DNA of 64,000 nt from contig NC_086386.1 in NCBI RefSeq assembly GCF_036588685.1, positions 36,615,383 to 36,679,382 on the forward strand, written 5' to 3'. Origin of the DNA: Mytilus trossulus. Taxonomy: Eukaryota > Mollusca > Bivalvia > Mytilida > Mytilidae. The translations under genes and the position numbers were made by a program. The notes beneath the pieces were generated by a model. The model did not search any database and was not told the DNA's origin. It saw only the letters and a program-made list of their open reading frames with translations. Of this stretch, positions 11,206 to 23,302 are shown piece by piece (positions within the stretch are counted from its first letter, which is position 1; each line of letters starts with the position of its first letter).

Positions 11206-11367
11206 CTATAATATGCATCCAGGATGACAGCCTTTTGTATTCTCCTGTCCAGTACTCCCCATGGGCATGTTGTGAATGTCCCTGTATCAAGGAACTGTTA
11301 CTATCGCTACAGTACAATTGTGCCTCATTCCACGTAAGCGTAGAGTTTGATGTCCATTCACTTACAC
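11206..11367 (-). CDS. Gene A exon 2: short C-type-lectin-like module
   Basis: It is 162 nt, phase 1 to phase 1, with donor ATAG|GTACATG. It reads GVSEWTSNSTLTWNEAQLYC, then SDSNSSLIQGHSQHAHGEYW and TGEYKRLSSWMHIIG. The WNEAQLYC...SLI...YWTGEY.RLS.W pattern is the N-terminal half of a C-type-lectin-like fold, about 55 residues against about 120 for a full domain. It runs straight into the WSC Gly-Cys-Tyr. Gene B exon 2 (34918-35079) has the same length and about two thirds identical residues by eye. Acceptor ACCAAAAG has a poor pyrimidine tract, so the exact 5' boundary rests on the gene B parallel. Confidence 0.8.
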
Positions 11368-12548
11368 CTTTTGGTAAACAATAATAACAATGCTACTACA
11401 AATTATCATGTTTTATATACCTATATGGAGTTATTTTCTTTCAGAACGTCAGGTCATTCTTTTTCAGAATCAACCCGGACGATACCATGTTTCAATGGTA
11501 TATGCTCCAAGGCATAAAATAATGACCTGTGTAAGGTCATTATTTTCCTTGATTAACATGTAACATGCAATCTATGATTTACTTCAAAATTTTATTCGTC
11601 TAATAGTTTTTTGGTGCCGATTTGGATATTTATTTTCTAAAGTTCAACAGATGATAGATGTAAAAGAAACCGTCATTGTAGACCCGCAATCTAATTTTAG
11701 AAACAAATAACGTGAAGTTTTGTTGATTTATCGCTATAATAAAGAAACATTATCATATAGGTCAGATGAATTTTAATGTAGACTTTCATAAAATAAATCC
11801 AGATTTAACATATTCGTGTGTAATATTTTATTGAGTCAAACTGAATAGGTTGATTGCTCAACGTCCAGTGGCAAATATTTCATGCATGTTCAGAACGATA
11901 CACACTGAATAGGAAATCATACTGTGACCTTCATGTATTTATATTCGTCTTCGTGCCAGTTCGTAACTTTTAAAAATTTATTTATACCTTTTACTCTATC
12001 AACTGATCAACTAATAAAATTATCGTAATATATTCTATTGAATAACACGAAAGGGTCGATGCGGAGGGTATATAATTTATCTTTTAATAAAATGTATTGC
12101 TGTTCGAAAGACAATCTTTCTGAATTTTTCATTCGATTCAAGTAAAATGGTTAAATAAATAACAACTTTTCCGCGATAGAAATAACATAACAAAACGGAG
12201 AGAGAAAAAACACGCATACCCCTCCCCCTTTTCCATAAGCTAAGTGATACAATAAATAACTTACAATGTGTCTTGTATTTGTCATACACCGTTATCGGAT
12301 GGTAACAATACATTTGTGTCTTACTTCATGCAGTTACAGTAATATTTTTATTGTGTATGGATAACAGTTTTTAAAAGGTTTATATCTAAATTATTTAGTG
12401 AGTTTTAAATAACATTTAAATGAGCCTCAGGGCGTATTAAACCTGAACGCATTAGAGAGGAATATCCCACTTTAGTGTTGTCGGTAAAAAAGGATACTTA
12501 ATTTTACAAATCTTTATAAAACTAATAATTTTTGACGGTATATAAGTC

Positions 12549-12708
12549 AGATAATGCATATTTTAAGGTTTTTCTTGTCGTAGAACACACCTCGGGGTGT
12601 CCGGATTGTTCAAAGAAAGACCTCCCTCCGGTCGGTCTTTCATTTGATCAATCCTGTCACCCCTCGGTGTGTTCTACGACAAGAAAAACCTTAAAATATG
12701 CATTATCT
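12549..12708. repeat. Near-perfect 160-bp palindrome
   Basis: The left arm from 12549 (AGATAATGCATATTTTAAGG) and the reverse complement of the right arm ending at 12708 are identical for at least 45 bp, including TTTTTCTTGTCGTAGAACAC. The centre contains a second smaller hairpin (GAAAGACC...GGTCTTTC). Short frames read through it on the plus strand but are palindrome artefacts. It is probably a foldback element in gene A's first intron. Confidence 0.8.
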
Positions 12709-13289
12709 ATAACGTACAGATAGACGAGAGATTTCTTACGGCGTTTATATACGGTAACCGTATAGCGGGTTATTTTCGAGGTTTAGATAAAAAAAAATGT
12801 ATACGAAATATTTTGGCGGTTATTTTAAGGCAGGTTAAAATCTTTTATCAATACCTTTGCATGTACACTGCTCAATTGGCGAAAAATTTATATTTGCGAT
12901 TGTGTTCTATCCGCGAACATAAGCGCAAATTAACACCCCGCACAAATACCCGATAAACGGAATCTTAACGAATACGACACATGTTCACACATCACGCTAC
13001 ACGTGACTGATAATAGTTGTACAACAATAAATGGATATTCTGTCGACACATTCGGTCTCGTCTCTTTTAGAGTTCATACGAACATCCTTGGCTAAATAAC
13101 AGATACCGGTAATGTTCTTTTATAACCAGTGACTTACTTTTGAAGCTGTTTAGAAGTGTATTTTAAAGGAAGACAATTATTACATATCATAATTATTCGG
13201 AATTATTTGTGTGTGTCTATTGTCCAGTTATCTCATTTTATCATTGCATTTTATAAATTTCTCTATTACTGTGGATCAATTACCAATGT

Positions 13290-13385
13290 GAATAAGAACC
13301 CAAAATTCCAAAAAATTGTGCCAAATAAGCCTAAAGAAATCTGTTCCTTGGATAAGAAAATCCTCATTTTGTTTTTTATTAATTT
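13290..13385 (+). repeat. F7 repeat fragment
   Basis: The text CCCAAAATTCCAAAAAATTG, then TTGGATAAGAAAATCCTCA, repeats with small changes at 29490-29575 (ATTCCAAAAAGTTGTGCC, GGGATAAGAAAATCCTTAG). It is a short relic of family F7. Confidence 0.55.
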
Positions 13386-13434
13386 ATAATTCGCTCTTCA
13401 AACTTTTAATAGCGTGGATCACCTTTTCCCACTA

Positions 13435-13670
13435 AATATCCAACGAATAATAATAAATTGTCAGTAAAACTGAGAAATAAAATGGGGAATGCGACAACAA
13501 CCAGACCATAGAGCAGACAACAGCCGAAGGCCACCAATTGGTCTTCAATGTAGCGAGAATTCCCGCACCCGTAGTTGTCCTTCGGCTTGCCCCTAAAAAT
13601 ATGTAAACTAGTACAGTGATAATGGACAACAAACTAAACTCCGACTTATACACAAAAAACTAAAATAAAA
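13435..13670 (-). repeat. F2 dispersed repeat copy
   Basis: The reverse complement shows the F2 signature: GTCCATTATCACTG, then GGGTGCGGGAATTCTCGCTA and GACAACAACC reversed. The best full copy is at 30880-31192. A frame on the minus strand here is repeat-derived and not a gene. Confidence 0.75.
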
Positions 13671-13868
13671 AATCATACAAGCTTAACAAAGGCCAGAGTA
13701 TATTTTTTATCAATGTTAGATAAAGTATGATAAAATTTTACCTGTTATTGTGCTGGCTGTATCACTGATATTGATGATAAATTGTATTCTGAAATGTCAT
13801 ATGAAGGCAATTATTGAGGGATTGTTGTTATAACTATTGAACATGAATTTAAATAGAATTTTACTCAC

Positions 13869-13917
13869 CTTCTTTGAGAATCATAAGTATGATAATACGT
13901 ATTGCAAACAACTTCAT
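13869..13917 (-). CDS. Gene A exon 1: signal peptide
   Basis: ATG at 13917 opens MKLFAIRIIILMILKE, then one G before donor GTGAGTA. It is 49 nt, phase 1. It has one Lys and a ten-residue Ile/Leu/Met core, typical of a signal peptide. Gene B exon 1 (38338-38386) is also 49 nt in the same phase and also ends ..KE-G. Joined to exon 2 it gives KEGVSEW, giving a mature N-terminus near the lectin-like module. Confidence 0.75.
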
Positions 13918-14400
13918 GGTATAAAAATTCATGTGGTATTTCCTTAATGAAGCATATCACACAGCCCAACCAAAAGTTCAGAGAATTAAACCAGGTACGA
14001 TTTGTACATATGTTACAATATGATACAGTGCACATAAAAACCAAAAACGATATTAAATTTTATCTTAGTGTCAAAACCAAATGCCAGCGTAACCATTCGT
14101 CAAAATGAAATTAATTCTCACACAATGAACAGCAATTTATATCAGGAAATTAATTCGGAAACAAAATATATATATAATTCTAATTGTTTCCAACCAAAAG
14201 TAATTTGACTTCTTTTGAATGAAGACATGTTTATAAAATAGTTTTATTACATATAACTAAGGTATGTTGAATTGATACTAAGAAACGTTGCAATTCATAT
14301 ACTTTATAGGTCATCAAAATTCCCTTTAAGCTTCATATTAATAGTTTAATATTGTTCTTTACTTAGTGATCATGCATTCTCGTATGTTAGATGAGTGCAA
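13918..14400 (-). promoter_or_regulatory. Upstream region of gene A
   Basis: Homology to gene B's upstream DNA is visible in places: ATCAGGAAATTAATTCGGAA at about 14140 against GTCAGGAAATTAATTCGAAA at about 38594. No clear TATA box is seen close to the start codon. The promoter is inferred only from position and this conservation. Confidence 0.4.
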
Positions 14401-15800
14401 AATAACGACATTTAAGAGTACATTCGTTCTTTTGAAATCAAATCAACGACATAAAAATATCAAGAGACATCTATTATTTTGGGAAAATAGGGAATTCGTT
14501 TGATTACAAGTTTTTATTGATAAGTTCAATCAATATTATTGGTGATAATTAGGAACACCTTGAAACTTATGAGGTGAGGAGAGGGGGTTAAAAAAAGCAC
14601 ATTAGAAATTCCATTCGTCCGAAGCGCATTTTTGAATTTACATTTATGAGGATAGCTCCAAACCGAATATTTGAAAGCCAATGAAACTTGTTCAAACAAT
14701 GAAATCTCAAAAACTTGAACAACAACTGTTTTTAATTATTTTAAACAAAATTAAGTGTTTTTGTGATCGACAGCAAATATAAATAAACGAGAAATAGGCC
14801 AATTTTTTAGAGTGATGTAATTTGAATGTTTTAATTTTTTTATAGCATTTTGTTCACGTTACTGTATGTCGTATCATTCCAAAGTTGAAAAAAACGATAA
14901 CACAATGGTGATCAAAATATTTAGATCAATTATAATCTAATAATGTTTTGACAGATACGATAGACATTTTTGTTATTGCATGAGGGCTTGTAATCCACCA
15001 AAATTATCATGACAGTTTTTTAGTTTCCAATTATCCACAACATTTTTACATTGACCCAAGTATATGATATTTCAACATATATGCTATCTGATACAGATAT
15101 TCAAAATACTGAAATATGTTCAGTTGATATTTCTGAAGAACCTGTTATATAACTTCGTTTCATAGTACAGTTTTGCAAGATTGCTTTCGGTGTAGTTATA
15201 GAAGATAAGTTCTGTATTGTTTTTTTAAATGTCAACATGAACACAGAACGTTACATTAATATATGAAATTGTTCATGATTTGTTTTTACATACTTGATTT
15301 GTTTTTACCAATATTAGTTTGATTTTATTCCAGATTGCACAACTATTATTTTACTTTTTGTAATGTGTATATCAACCGAATTCATTGGTATTGTATTATT
15401 ATCATCAGTTACAGATAAATCCCTAAACACCATCGTTTTTATGAGTACAAAATTATTACATAAACTGCTTGATAAATGAAATAGTTATTGACAATTCACT
15501 TTCAAACTCAAAAACTACCCCAAGACACTGACTACTAAGGAAATCATGAAAAGTCAAAGGTCTGTTTTACGTTCCTTTTGGAGATTATGACCAAAGCTGA
15601 ATAACTGGATCTTCAAACACTGTATCAAATAACCAAACTAAGTCGGCAATCATACCACATCTTCTTTTTTATATATAAGAGTCGTTACAAACAACAATGT
15701 GGATGGGTCTTCCAAGTGCTCCACGGAACCTCTTTCTAAATTATAAGCATTAATTTTATCAGCAATCAAAGCCGAGCTTCAAAGTTATTGTTAAGCTGTC
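14400..15800. other. Intergenic, AT-rich, no feature recognised
   Basis: I see no open frame of interest, RNA gene or recognisable repeat, apart from a short F1 fragment (GGCAATCATACCACATCTTC) at 15645-15664. Confidence 0.5.
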
Positions 15801-15807
15801 TATTCCA

Positions 15808-16418
15808 GTGAAACGGATGTGGATTCTTAAAATTTCTAAAGATCTTTTAGAACACATACAATCTAGGACTATTTCATCTTGCAATAGAATTAAAAACATT
15901 TGGCTTAATATCTTCATTTTACACAAGTGTTCCCCATTTCAAACTTTTAAAAGACAAATTGAAAGAGGTGGAATCGCGTTGTTTCATAAAAATAACGTAG
16001 ATATAAGTATCTTGTCTTAGGGAGAGATTAACCCCTTCATTGTAAAAAAATCTCTCTGATTCAAACTTAGAATTCTCTGAAAATAACATTATCAAGATGG
16101 TTCATTTTTTTTAAAGACAACACATTTGTTACGTTTGAAGGACGAGATTTTTTTTAATAACTATCAGCATTCAAATAAAAAACAATTGAAACCTTCTTCT
16201 TGTCGACCTTTTGGTTTCTTTTTTATGCTTAATTCATACAGGATCTTCTTGGGAAGGAAGAAAAGAAGTTAACAATATTCTTTAATAATTTCTCTTACTA
16301 AATAATTCAAAATTTGGTGACTATATTGAACGCATCTATCCTATCGAACTAGAGGTGAAGGATACAACAAGTACTGTTAAGTTTGCTTCATATCTTGGCT
16401 CACACCTAGAAATTAACA
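15808..16418 (+). pseudogene. Penelope-like reverse transcriptase remnant
   Basis: In one frame the first part reads ILKISKDLLEHIQSRTISSC. After a frame change it reads SFYTSVPHFKLLKDKLKEV, the (F/L)YTS(I/V)PH motif of the same RT family as F6. A later block at 16302-16418 reads NSKFGDYIERIYPIELEVKD, then TTSTVKFASYLGSHLEIN, which lies downstream of the catalytic Asp motif in that family. The intervening catalytic region is missing or scrambled, so this is an internally deleted, frameshifted copy. The family name comes from motif memory. Confidence 0.65.
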
Positions 16419-16796
16419 TAGGATTGTTAGTCGTTTTTGTTTATTTTGTGGTATTCTACACGGGTAGCAATAATAAGTATAGTTCAAGATAAATGTTGTT
16501 TTGCGATTTTCTGCATGCGAGTTAGGGAGACAACCATTTTACCATTTTGTGGTTAGCCATTTGTTCTGTACCTTTTATGATAGTAATTTCATCATTCTCT
16601 GATATGTTACCGCGATAAAAATAGCATCAAACACAACATATCCTTCAGTCAAATTACATACAGATGGGTGTTTAATGCATTTAATTTCATACTATTCATA
16701 AGAGCATGTTCTCGTCGAGTTCTATCAATGTTTCTGAGTACTATCAGCAAAATTAGTAAGAAACGACTCAGATTGGCTTTTTCTGTGGAAAAATAT

Positions 16797-17240
16797 AGGA
16801 ATATGTGGCATGCGTGCCAATGAGATAACTCTTGTCCGAGTCACATTTAATAAAAAAAATAATCAATATAAGTCGAAGTACGGTTTTCAACACAGAGTCT
16901 TGGTTCACACCGAACTGCAAGCTATAAAGGGCACCAACATTTAATAGTGGAAAACCATTTCAACGGGAAAATCAAAGGGTTAATTTATCTAAAAAAGAGA
17001 AACAAAAATGATTGTTATAACTATGAATTATAAAATTAGCACACTACCTTAAAATATGAATTCACTGAATAAATTCCCTGTTTATCCAATGACAAATTGA
17101 CAGGGATAGTCGGCCAACTGTTGTAGGTCAAGTAATTTGTCATAACAGCAAAACCAGTGCAGTAAAGATATTATTTAAGGAAAGAAACAAAAAAAGAAAC
17201 GAAAAACACACATACAAACGACAATTACTGAACATGTAGA
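16797..17240 (+). repeat. F3 dispersed repeat copy
   Basis: It starts GTGGCATGCGTGCCAATGAG and contains ACACCGAACTGCAAGCTATA and AAACGACAATTACTGAACAT. These match the F3 copies at 36335 and 51217. Confidence 0.65.
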
Positions 17241-17269
17241 GCTCTTACTAATTAAAATCAATGTATGAT

Positions 17270-17495
17270 TTTTACATTTGGTTTCTTGTGTATAACTCGG
17301 AGTTTAGTATGCCGTCTATTATCACTGAACTTGTATACATATTTGTACAGGGATCAGCTGAAGGACGCCTCCGGGTGCGGGAGTTTCTCGCTACATTGAA
17401 AGACCCATTGGTGGCCTTCAGCTGTTGAATGCTTTATCGTCGGGTTGTTGTCGCTTTGACATGTTCCCCATTTCCATTCTCAATTTTATATCACA
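17270..17495 (+). repeat. F2 dispersed repeat copy
   Basis: It contains CGGAGTTTAGTATGCC, TCCGGGTGCGGGAGTTTCTC and CCCCATTTCCATTCTCAATT, in the same order as the copy at 30985-31192. Confidence 0.8.
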
Positions 17496-17904
17496 TTTTT
17501 ACGGGGATGTTGTTTATAAAATCCTTGAATTTACAACCGATTTATTGAAGCATGTGAATCCTTTGAATAAACTTATTTTCAAATGGTTAATGGGTAAAAA
17601 ATATATCACAGTGGTTAAATCTTTGAATATTCTTTTATTTACAATCAAAATGTATCTTGTTTTTAACAAATTAAAAACACATCGAAATATGTAACCTTTA
17701 TTTGTGTACAGTTATAAGAATCATGAGTATTCTGTTTATGACATTTTTTTACAATTAATCCGCAGTATGTACATGTTGTCTTTGTGTTATGTTTAACACG
17801 AATGTCCAGGGTTATTGAGAGTGCTGTGCGCTCACAACCATGTTTATCCCCTCTATCGTATGTACAGCCCTTGGATTGTGTTAATTTCCCAAACCAACGT
17901 GTTG

Positions 17905-18600
17905 ATGGTGTATGGCATATGGTGCAATAGAAGAAGGTGTATGGTGTAAGGGGAATTGTGTAATAGGAAAATGTGCGATCGTTTTCTAAAATAATTAAAA
18001 CAAATTGCAGTCGCATACTTTCTTTGAAATTAAATTGCATCATGGTGGAATGTGTAAAGTGTTTAAGTCGTTTTAATTAAACTTTTTCAAACATTTTGGA
18101 TTTCAATGAACTGCAATTTCATATTTAAATTGCTCTTGCAACGGTTGTTATAGTATTGAACAACAATAATGTGTGTTTGAACGGTTACGTTTTAATTAGG
18201 GATTTCAGAAATCTTTGAATTATATATTAAAACATAAACATTTATTCAATTAACGGTTTTAGTACCAAGTCGCTGTAATAATAATGCCGAAGTGTTTGCA
18301 ATTTTATCCTGTTTATAAACTATACACGAATCAGACAAAACAACCATGCCTTATATATATGCATTTTTCATACACACCATTGTATGGTGTAACGGTGTAT
18401 GGCATATGGTGCAATGTTAGGGGTGGTATGATGTAAGGAGAATGGTGTTATGGTGTAACGTACGATCTTATTTTTAAACAAATAAAACAAATTGTAGTCG
18501 CACACTTTCTTTGAAATTGAATTGCATTATGGGGTAATGTGAAAGATGTATGGTGCAAAGGTGTATGGCGAATCGTCTAATGGTGTGGTGAATGGTACAG
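17905..18600. repeat. TGGTGTA-rich degenerate repeat, two arrays
   Basis: Two stretches (about 17905-18060 and about 18365-18600) are rich in GTGTATGGTG/CATATGGTGC words. Each is followed by AAAACAAATTG(C/T)AGTCGCA and ACTTTCTTTGAAATT, so the second is a duplicate of the first. Between them, 18095-18380 is shared with 19960-20570. Confidence 0.65.
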
Positions 18601-19269
18601 TAATGAATGGTGTAAGTGGAAAGTTTACATGATCCAATAACTGAACCTTGAACTTTAGAGAGCTATTTCATATTTTTCATGTCAAAACATTTTGTATGGC
18701 AGACTTCACGGTATGGGTTATTCTTATTGTTGAAGGCTGCCATAATTTCCTTAATCCATTTCATTTGAAATTTGTAAGATAGTTGTCTCACTTGATATTA
18801 TACCACATCTCTTTTTTGTAATCGATCACTTGAAGAAATCTTTACCAAGAATGTATTCACTAAGTTGATGAATGAATCTATATTATCCCTGAATTATAAG
18901 TCTGCTAACTGTGATGAATATATACTAGGATAAAGCCGCTGGTGTTATTATTGTATTTCAAGAATTGAATCACATTTACAAACCAAGTCATCATTGACCA
19001 TATCACCAAAACTGAATGACTTGGATCAGTATTTGGTTACCTTTCTGTGGCTGGGTTTAACTACTTCGCCCATTTTCTTACGTTTGGTGTTTAGCAGTTT
19101 TTTGTCTTTGTTGTGATATATATTGTGTGTTCTTTAATGTTTTTTTTCGTTTTTTGCCGTGGTATCGTCAGTTTGTTTTCGACTACTATGTTTGAATAGC
19201 TTTGGTGTCTTTTGCCTCTCTGATATTGTCTTGTGATGTTTTTACCTCTGGGCATAAATGTTTTACTTT

Positions 19270-19770
19270 ACACTGGTTCTTTTTATTTCTATTGGAACAT
19301 GCCGTTAATATATTTTATTTATGCGCCACGTATTGGCATACCACAAAACTAGGTACAACCCACCATTTTTTCCTTTTATAATGTCCTTTTCCAAGTCAGG
19401 AATATGTCCATTGTTATGTTATAGTTCGTTTCTGTATGTGTTACATTTTAACGTTGTGTTTCCGTTGTGTAGTTTGTTTTCTCTTATTTATGAGTGTGAA
19501 TTCACATTACTATAAGACGTGTCACAGTACTTATCTATCCCAAATTCATGTATTTGAGGTTATATTTGTTATTATCATAGGTTTTTGTCCAATGCTTAGT
19601 CCGTTTCTGTGTGTGTTATACTTTAATGTTGTGTCGTTGTACTCTTTTCATATTAAATGCGTTTCCCTCAGTTTCAGTTTGTTTCTCCGATTGTGTTTTT
19701 TGTCCATGGATTTATGAGTTTTGAACAGCGGTATACTACTGTTGCTTTCATTTATCTGTCTTATGAAGAT
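19270..19770 (+). repeat. F5 dispersed repeat (partly duplicated)
   Basis: It contains GGCATACCACAAAACTAGG, AGTTCGTTTCTGTATGTG and GAACAGCGGTATACTACTG. The AGTCCGTTTCTGTGTGTG block recurs at 19600, so part of the unit is duplicated. Other copies are at 25700-25925 and 49940-50200. The open frames here are repeat-derived. Confidence 0.7.
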
Positions 19771-19959
19771 GAAAAATACTTTGGAAGAGTTTATACAACT
19801 AAAGTGTCAATACCGCTTGGTATTTGTAACAATCAGCCGCCATTTTGTGTTAGCTTGAAACCACCAATGAGACGATAATGGTATGTACATTTTCTTTTTT
19901 TTTTAAGTAGTGTTTTAACAGCCATATATTAACTAAGTAGTTTTAACCATAACTTTTCC

Positions 19960-20570
19960 AATAATTGGATTTCCATGCACTGCAATTTCATATTTAAGTT
20001 GCCCTTGCAACTGTTTTAATTGGAGCAGCACTACTGTGTTTCCGGACGATTACTATCATTGATATTACCAATGTTATTTCAATTGATCGGGCGGAGCTTA
20101 CGTTTTAATTTGAATAAGGACAGTCTATTTGAAGATGTGTGCGATAAGGTAGTCTACATTTATAATTATTTTTGATTTCTAATCATCTATCAGTGTTACC
20201 GAACGGATATACAAAAGAACTGAGTGTAAAAAATATTACAAATAACTTAAAACTTCATTGATGAGTTTTCCCCAAACTCTTATCTATAGATGGACTGGTC
20301 TTTAATAAGCGAACCGGTTACACTCTGCGCAGTCAAGTGAAATAAATCAAGTAATAGCTGTATTTATAAAAGATTTGAAAAATCTTTGAAATGATTTTTT
20401 CATACAAATTGTGTAGTTTAATAAAGAGAAATTATATATATAAAAAAAAACATATACATTTAATCAATCAACGATTACAGTTCCAACTCGCTGTAAAATA
20501 CTATACACAAATCAAACAAAGCAACCGTGCTTACATCTATGAATTTGGCATACACAAAATCGACATAACG
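19960..20570 (+). repeat. Second copy of an 18.1-18.4 kb segment
   Basis: TGCACTGCAATTTCATATTT and TTGCCCTTGCAACTG match 18110-18145 (ACTGCAATTTCATATTTAAA, TTGCTCTTGCAACGG). Farther on, CAACTCGCTGTAAAATACTA and ACAAATCAAACAAAGCAACC match 18268-18350. Segment order is kept and spacing is larger here, which indicates a diverged local duplication. Confidence 0.6.
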
Positions 20571-20619
20571 TTGGAATATTGTAAAAATTACACTATTTCA
20601 CATTCTAGTAACCAAATAT

Positions 20620-21022
20620 AAAAAAGAAGATGTGGTATGATTGCCAATGAGACAACTATCCACAAAAGACCAAAATGACACTGACATTACCAACTATAAG
20701 TCACCGTACGGCTTTCAACAATAATCAATGCCCATACCGCATAGTCAGCTATAAAGTGCCCCGATAAGACAATGAAAAACAATTCAAACGAGAAAACTAA
20801 CGGCATTACGTATGTAAAAAAAATGAAAGAAAAAAACAAACAAATATGAAACACATAAACAAACGACAACCACTGAATTACAGGCTCGTGACTTGGGACA
20901 AGCACATACATAAATAATGTGGCGGGGTTAAACATGTTAGCGGGATCCAAACCCTCTCTCTAACCTGGGACAGTGGTATAACAGTACAACATAAGAACGA
21001 ACTATAAAAATCAGTTGAAAAG
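20620..21022 (+). repeat. F1 dispersed repeat, full-length-looking copy
   Basis: It runs from AAAGAAGATGTGGTATGATT through ACCGTACGGCTTTCAACA, GAGAAAACTAACGGCATTAC and TAATGTGGCGGGGTTAAACA to GAACGAACTATAAAAATCAG. Copies of this roughly 400-bp unit recur throughout the window in both orientations. It has no coding capacity. It may be a SINE or MITE. Confidence 0.85.
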
Positions 21023-21180
21023 TTCTTTTTGAGACACGTCACAAAATATGTACTTCCAATGAGCAAAAAAGCAGGTACGAATTCTTGAGCAGCAGGATCT
21101 CAACGCGCAACTGATATCTTCCCCATTTCGTGAAGTTAGCGTTGCACATGCGTAATTTTTCTATTTGGAAATATATTACT

Positions 21181-22620
21181 GTGCTTATCCACTAGCCTCT
21201 GTGGTATCACAAAAGCAATTGCTAAAACAGTTTAACAAATTGCAGTAATATTCCTCCGTAAACTATCTGACCAATAAGCAACATATTTTAGAAGATTGCT
21301 CAAGTGGAAGGTTGTTAGTATGAAGTGAGTGCTGTGAAATGGAATACGTACAATCCAGTTCTAGTGAGATGATGTATGTTATGAATTTCAAGCAAAATAA
21401 TGACTTACCATAAAAAGAGTCACTGATTTAGGATGTCTTACTATTACAGGAACTAATTCACCATAAATTGATTTTATAAAATATTAGTTCAAAACTTGTT
21501 TTGTAGGTAAATATTTTATAGCTTTGTTTTCTAAGATGAAGTATAAAAGTATTTGTGATATGGATAAAATTTTCTATAACACTAACTGATCTGCTTGCAT
21601 TTAGGGGAAATATTTTTTACTGAGTCCTTGTATATTAACAAAATAATACATACTACCAGTTTCATAGTTTTGCTTAGAAAAGATTCATCAATACCACTTG
21701 AATCTAAAAACATGAAATGCAAAATTAGTACAAAGTTGAACAGCATTGAGATCAACAAAAATAGGAAAGGTTTTACCAAATAATGCTTATACTTGTTATT
21801 TAATTCTGGGTAGTAGAAACTCATAAGGACTAAATTGAATAATTCAAAGTTTTGCAAAACACTTAATCTATAATTTAACCATACCAATAATAATACAAAG
21901 TACTTGTCAATATAGAATTGGTGGATCTATGCAGGGCGATAGCTTCTCAATTTATAAAGGTATTTGAAAGATTCCTAGAACTTTAGATGTGCTCCACAAA
22001 ATAATTCAAACAGTTTTGTTTTCCAAATTTTAATCATTTAAAAAAAAAACTATAGTGTTCTACAAAGAATAATAGTTTAATAATCAGGGAAATAATGTAA
22101 CAATCAAATTACTTATAAAATGACATAAGTTGATATTTGTTAGATAGAACAATATTTTGCTGATTTTGTGGTAATTTAAATTAATCACCTTTATTAGTAG
22201 TAGAATAAAAAAAATGCTTTAGAAAAATGTTAAAATTACAATTACGCACAACTTGCTGTTTGAAAATGGAGGTATAAATTATAGACTTACAAAACAACGA
22301 TTTTGGATTAATTATCTATTAGATCTATGTATGATAGAGGTTAACATGTCACAGTTATACCTTCTAAATCAGCGACTCATATTATTGTAGGTCATCATTT
22401 GGTTTGAATTCATAACAAAGACATAATCTAACTATATCTGGATAGTAAGTATTAATTCTTATTTCATAGCACTCACTCGATAATTACAACCTTCAACTTG
22501 AGCAATCTGCTAAAATATATCACCAGCTGATCAGTTAGTTGGAAAAGAAATCTAACTGTAATTTGATAAACTCTTTTACCAATTGCTATTGTTACACCAC
22601 AGAGGTTACTGAATAAGCAC
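21181..22620. mobile_element. 1.44-kb element with about 300-bp terminal inverted repeats
   Basis: The left end GTGCTTATCCACTAGCCTCT and the reverse complement of the right end GTGCTTATTCAGTAACCTCT start arms that stay alignable inward: TTTTAGAAGATTGCTCAAGT against TTTTAGCAGATTGCTCAAGT, then GAGTGAGTGCT(G/A)TGAAAT. The arms last about 300 bp. The interior is AT-rich with no transposase. I infer a non-autonomous foldback DNA transposon. Confidence 0.75.
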
Positions 22621-22639
22621 TGTTACTTGTTTTTTTGTT

Positions 22640-23020
22640 GTTTTTTTATTCTACCGTCATTAGTCATAGTGATGTGGAGAGTTGCTACTTTTACCTTTGA
22701 ATGGTCCTTCTACTTTTTTTTCTACCTATTTGTAAAATATATTTTCGTAACATATATCGTCAATTGAATCAAACACAACGAAGACTATAATGTTGGCATA
22801 CAGGTACATTAACGAATTAATAACGTTTGTTACGACTTCAAATTGTAATTGTAAAATTATTTTATTTAGTACTAACAAAAAAAAAAACTATTATTACAAT
22901 TAAGAAAATGATTGAAATTTTTAATAAAGTTATTTGTCAATGTTTATTATCACTCTTTGTACAATTGTTTATGTTTAGATCTGATAGATATATAATTATA
23001 ATGACGCATTCAAACTATTT
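22640..23020. other. No feature recognised
   Basis: AT-rich DNA between a foldback element and an F9 repeat. It may include part of gene B's 3' flank. No supported gene. Confidence 0.4.
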
Positions 23021-23029
23021 AAGTTGGTA

Positions 23030-23302
23030 CCTAACACTACAGGGAGATACATCTGTAAAGTCACATAAACGTTTTAATCACTTTGTGTTGTAAAAGGAAT
23101 ACTAAGCTTCTCAATGATCAAAATTGGTTTTTGTCAAAGTGCTATATAACCAGTGTAATTTTTCTGACAAACGGTTGGTTCAAAAATTTTGAAATTTTTA
23201 TATTTTTGGTTAAGTGTCTTTGTAAATACTTTGACAAAATTTTATGAAAATTAAGCGAGCCAAATTAATTTTAGTGAAAGTGTTGGGTACCACCTTAATA
23301 TT
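23030..23302 (+). repeat. F9 dispersed repeat copy
   Basis: It contains ACACTACAGGGAGATACATC, AGCTTCTCAATGATCAAAAT and terminal GTGTTGGGTACCACCTTAA. A second copy is at 52465-52667. Confidence 0.75.

Noticed and set aside
12532..12723. Short open frames across the 160-bp palindrome
   Set aside because: Both frames are products of the palindrome's own sequence. There are no splice signals, domain or start context.
17663..18043. 126-codon minus frame with several Cys and His
   Set aside because: It overlaps the TGGTGTA-type simple repeat and its duplicate. The Cys arise from the repeated GTGTATGG words (ACAC/ATAC complement). No splice or domain support.
19321..19878. Three overlapping plus-strand frames of 64-93 codons
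   Set aside because: They lie inside F5 repeat DNA, and matching DNA at 25700 and 49940 is frame-broken.
21582..21887. 101-codon minus frame inside the foldback element, rich in hydrophobic residues
   Set aside because: AT-rich DNA gives Phe/Leu/Ile/Tyr-rich frames by chance. There is no transposase signature and no splice context.
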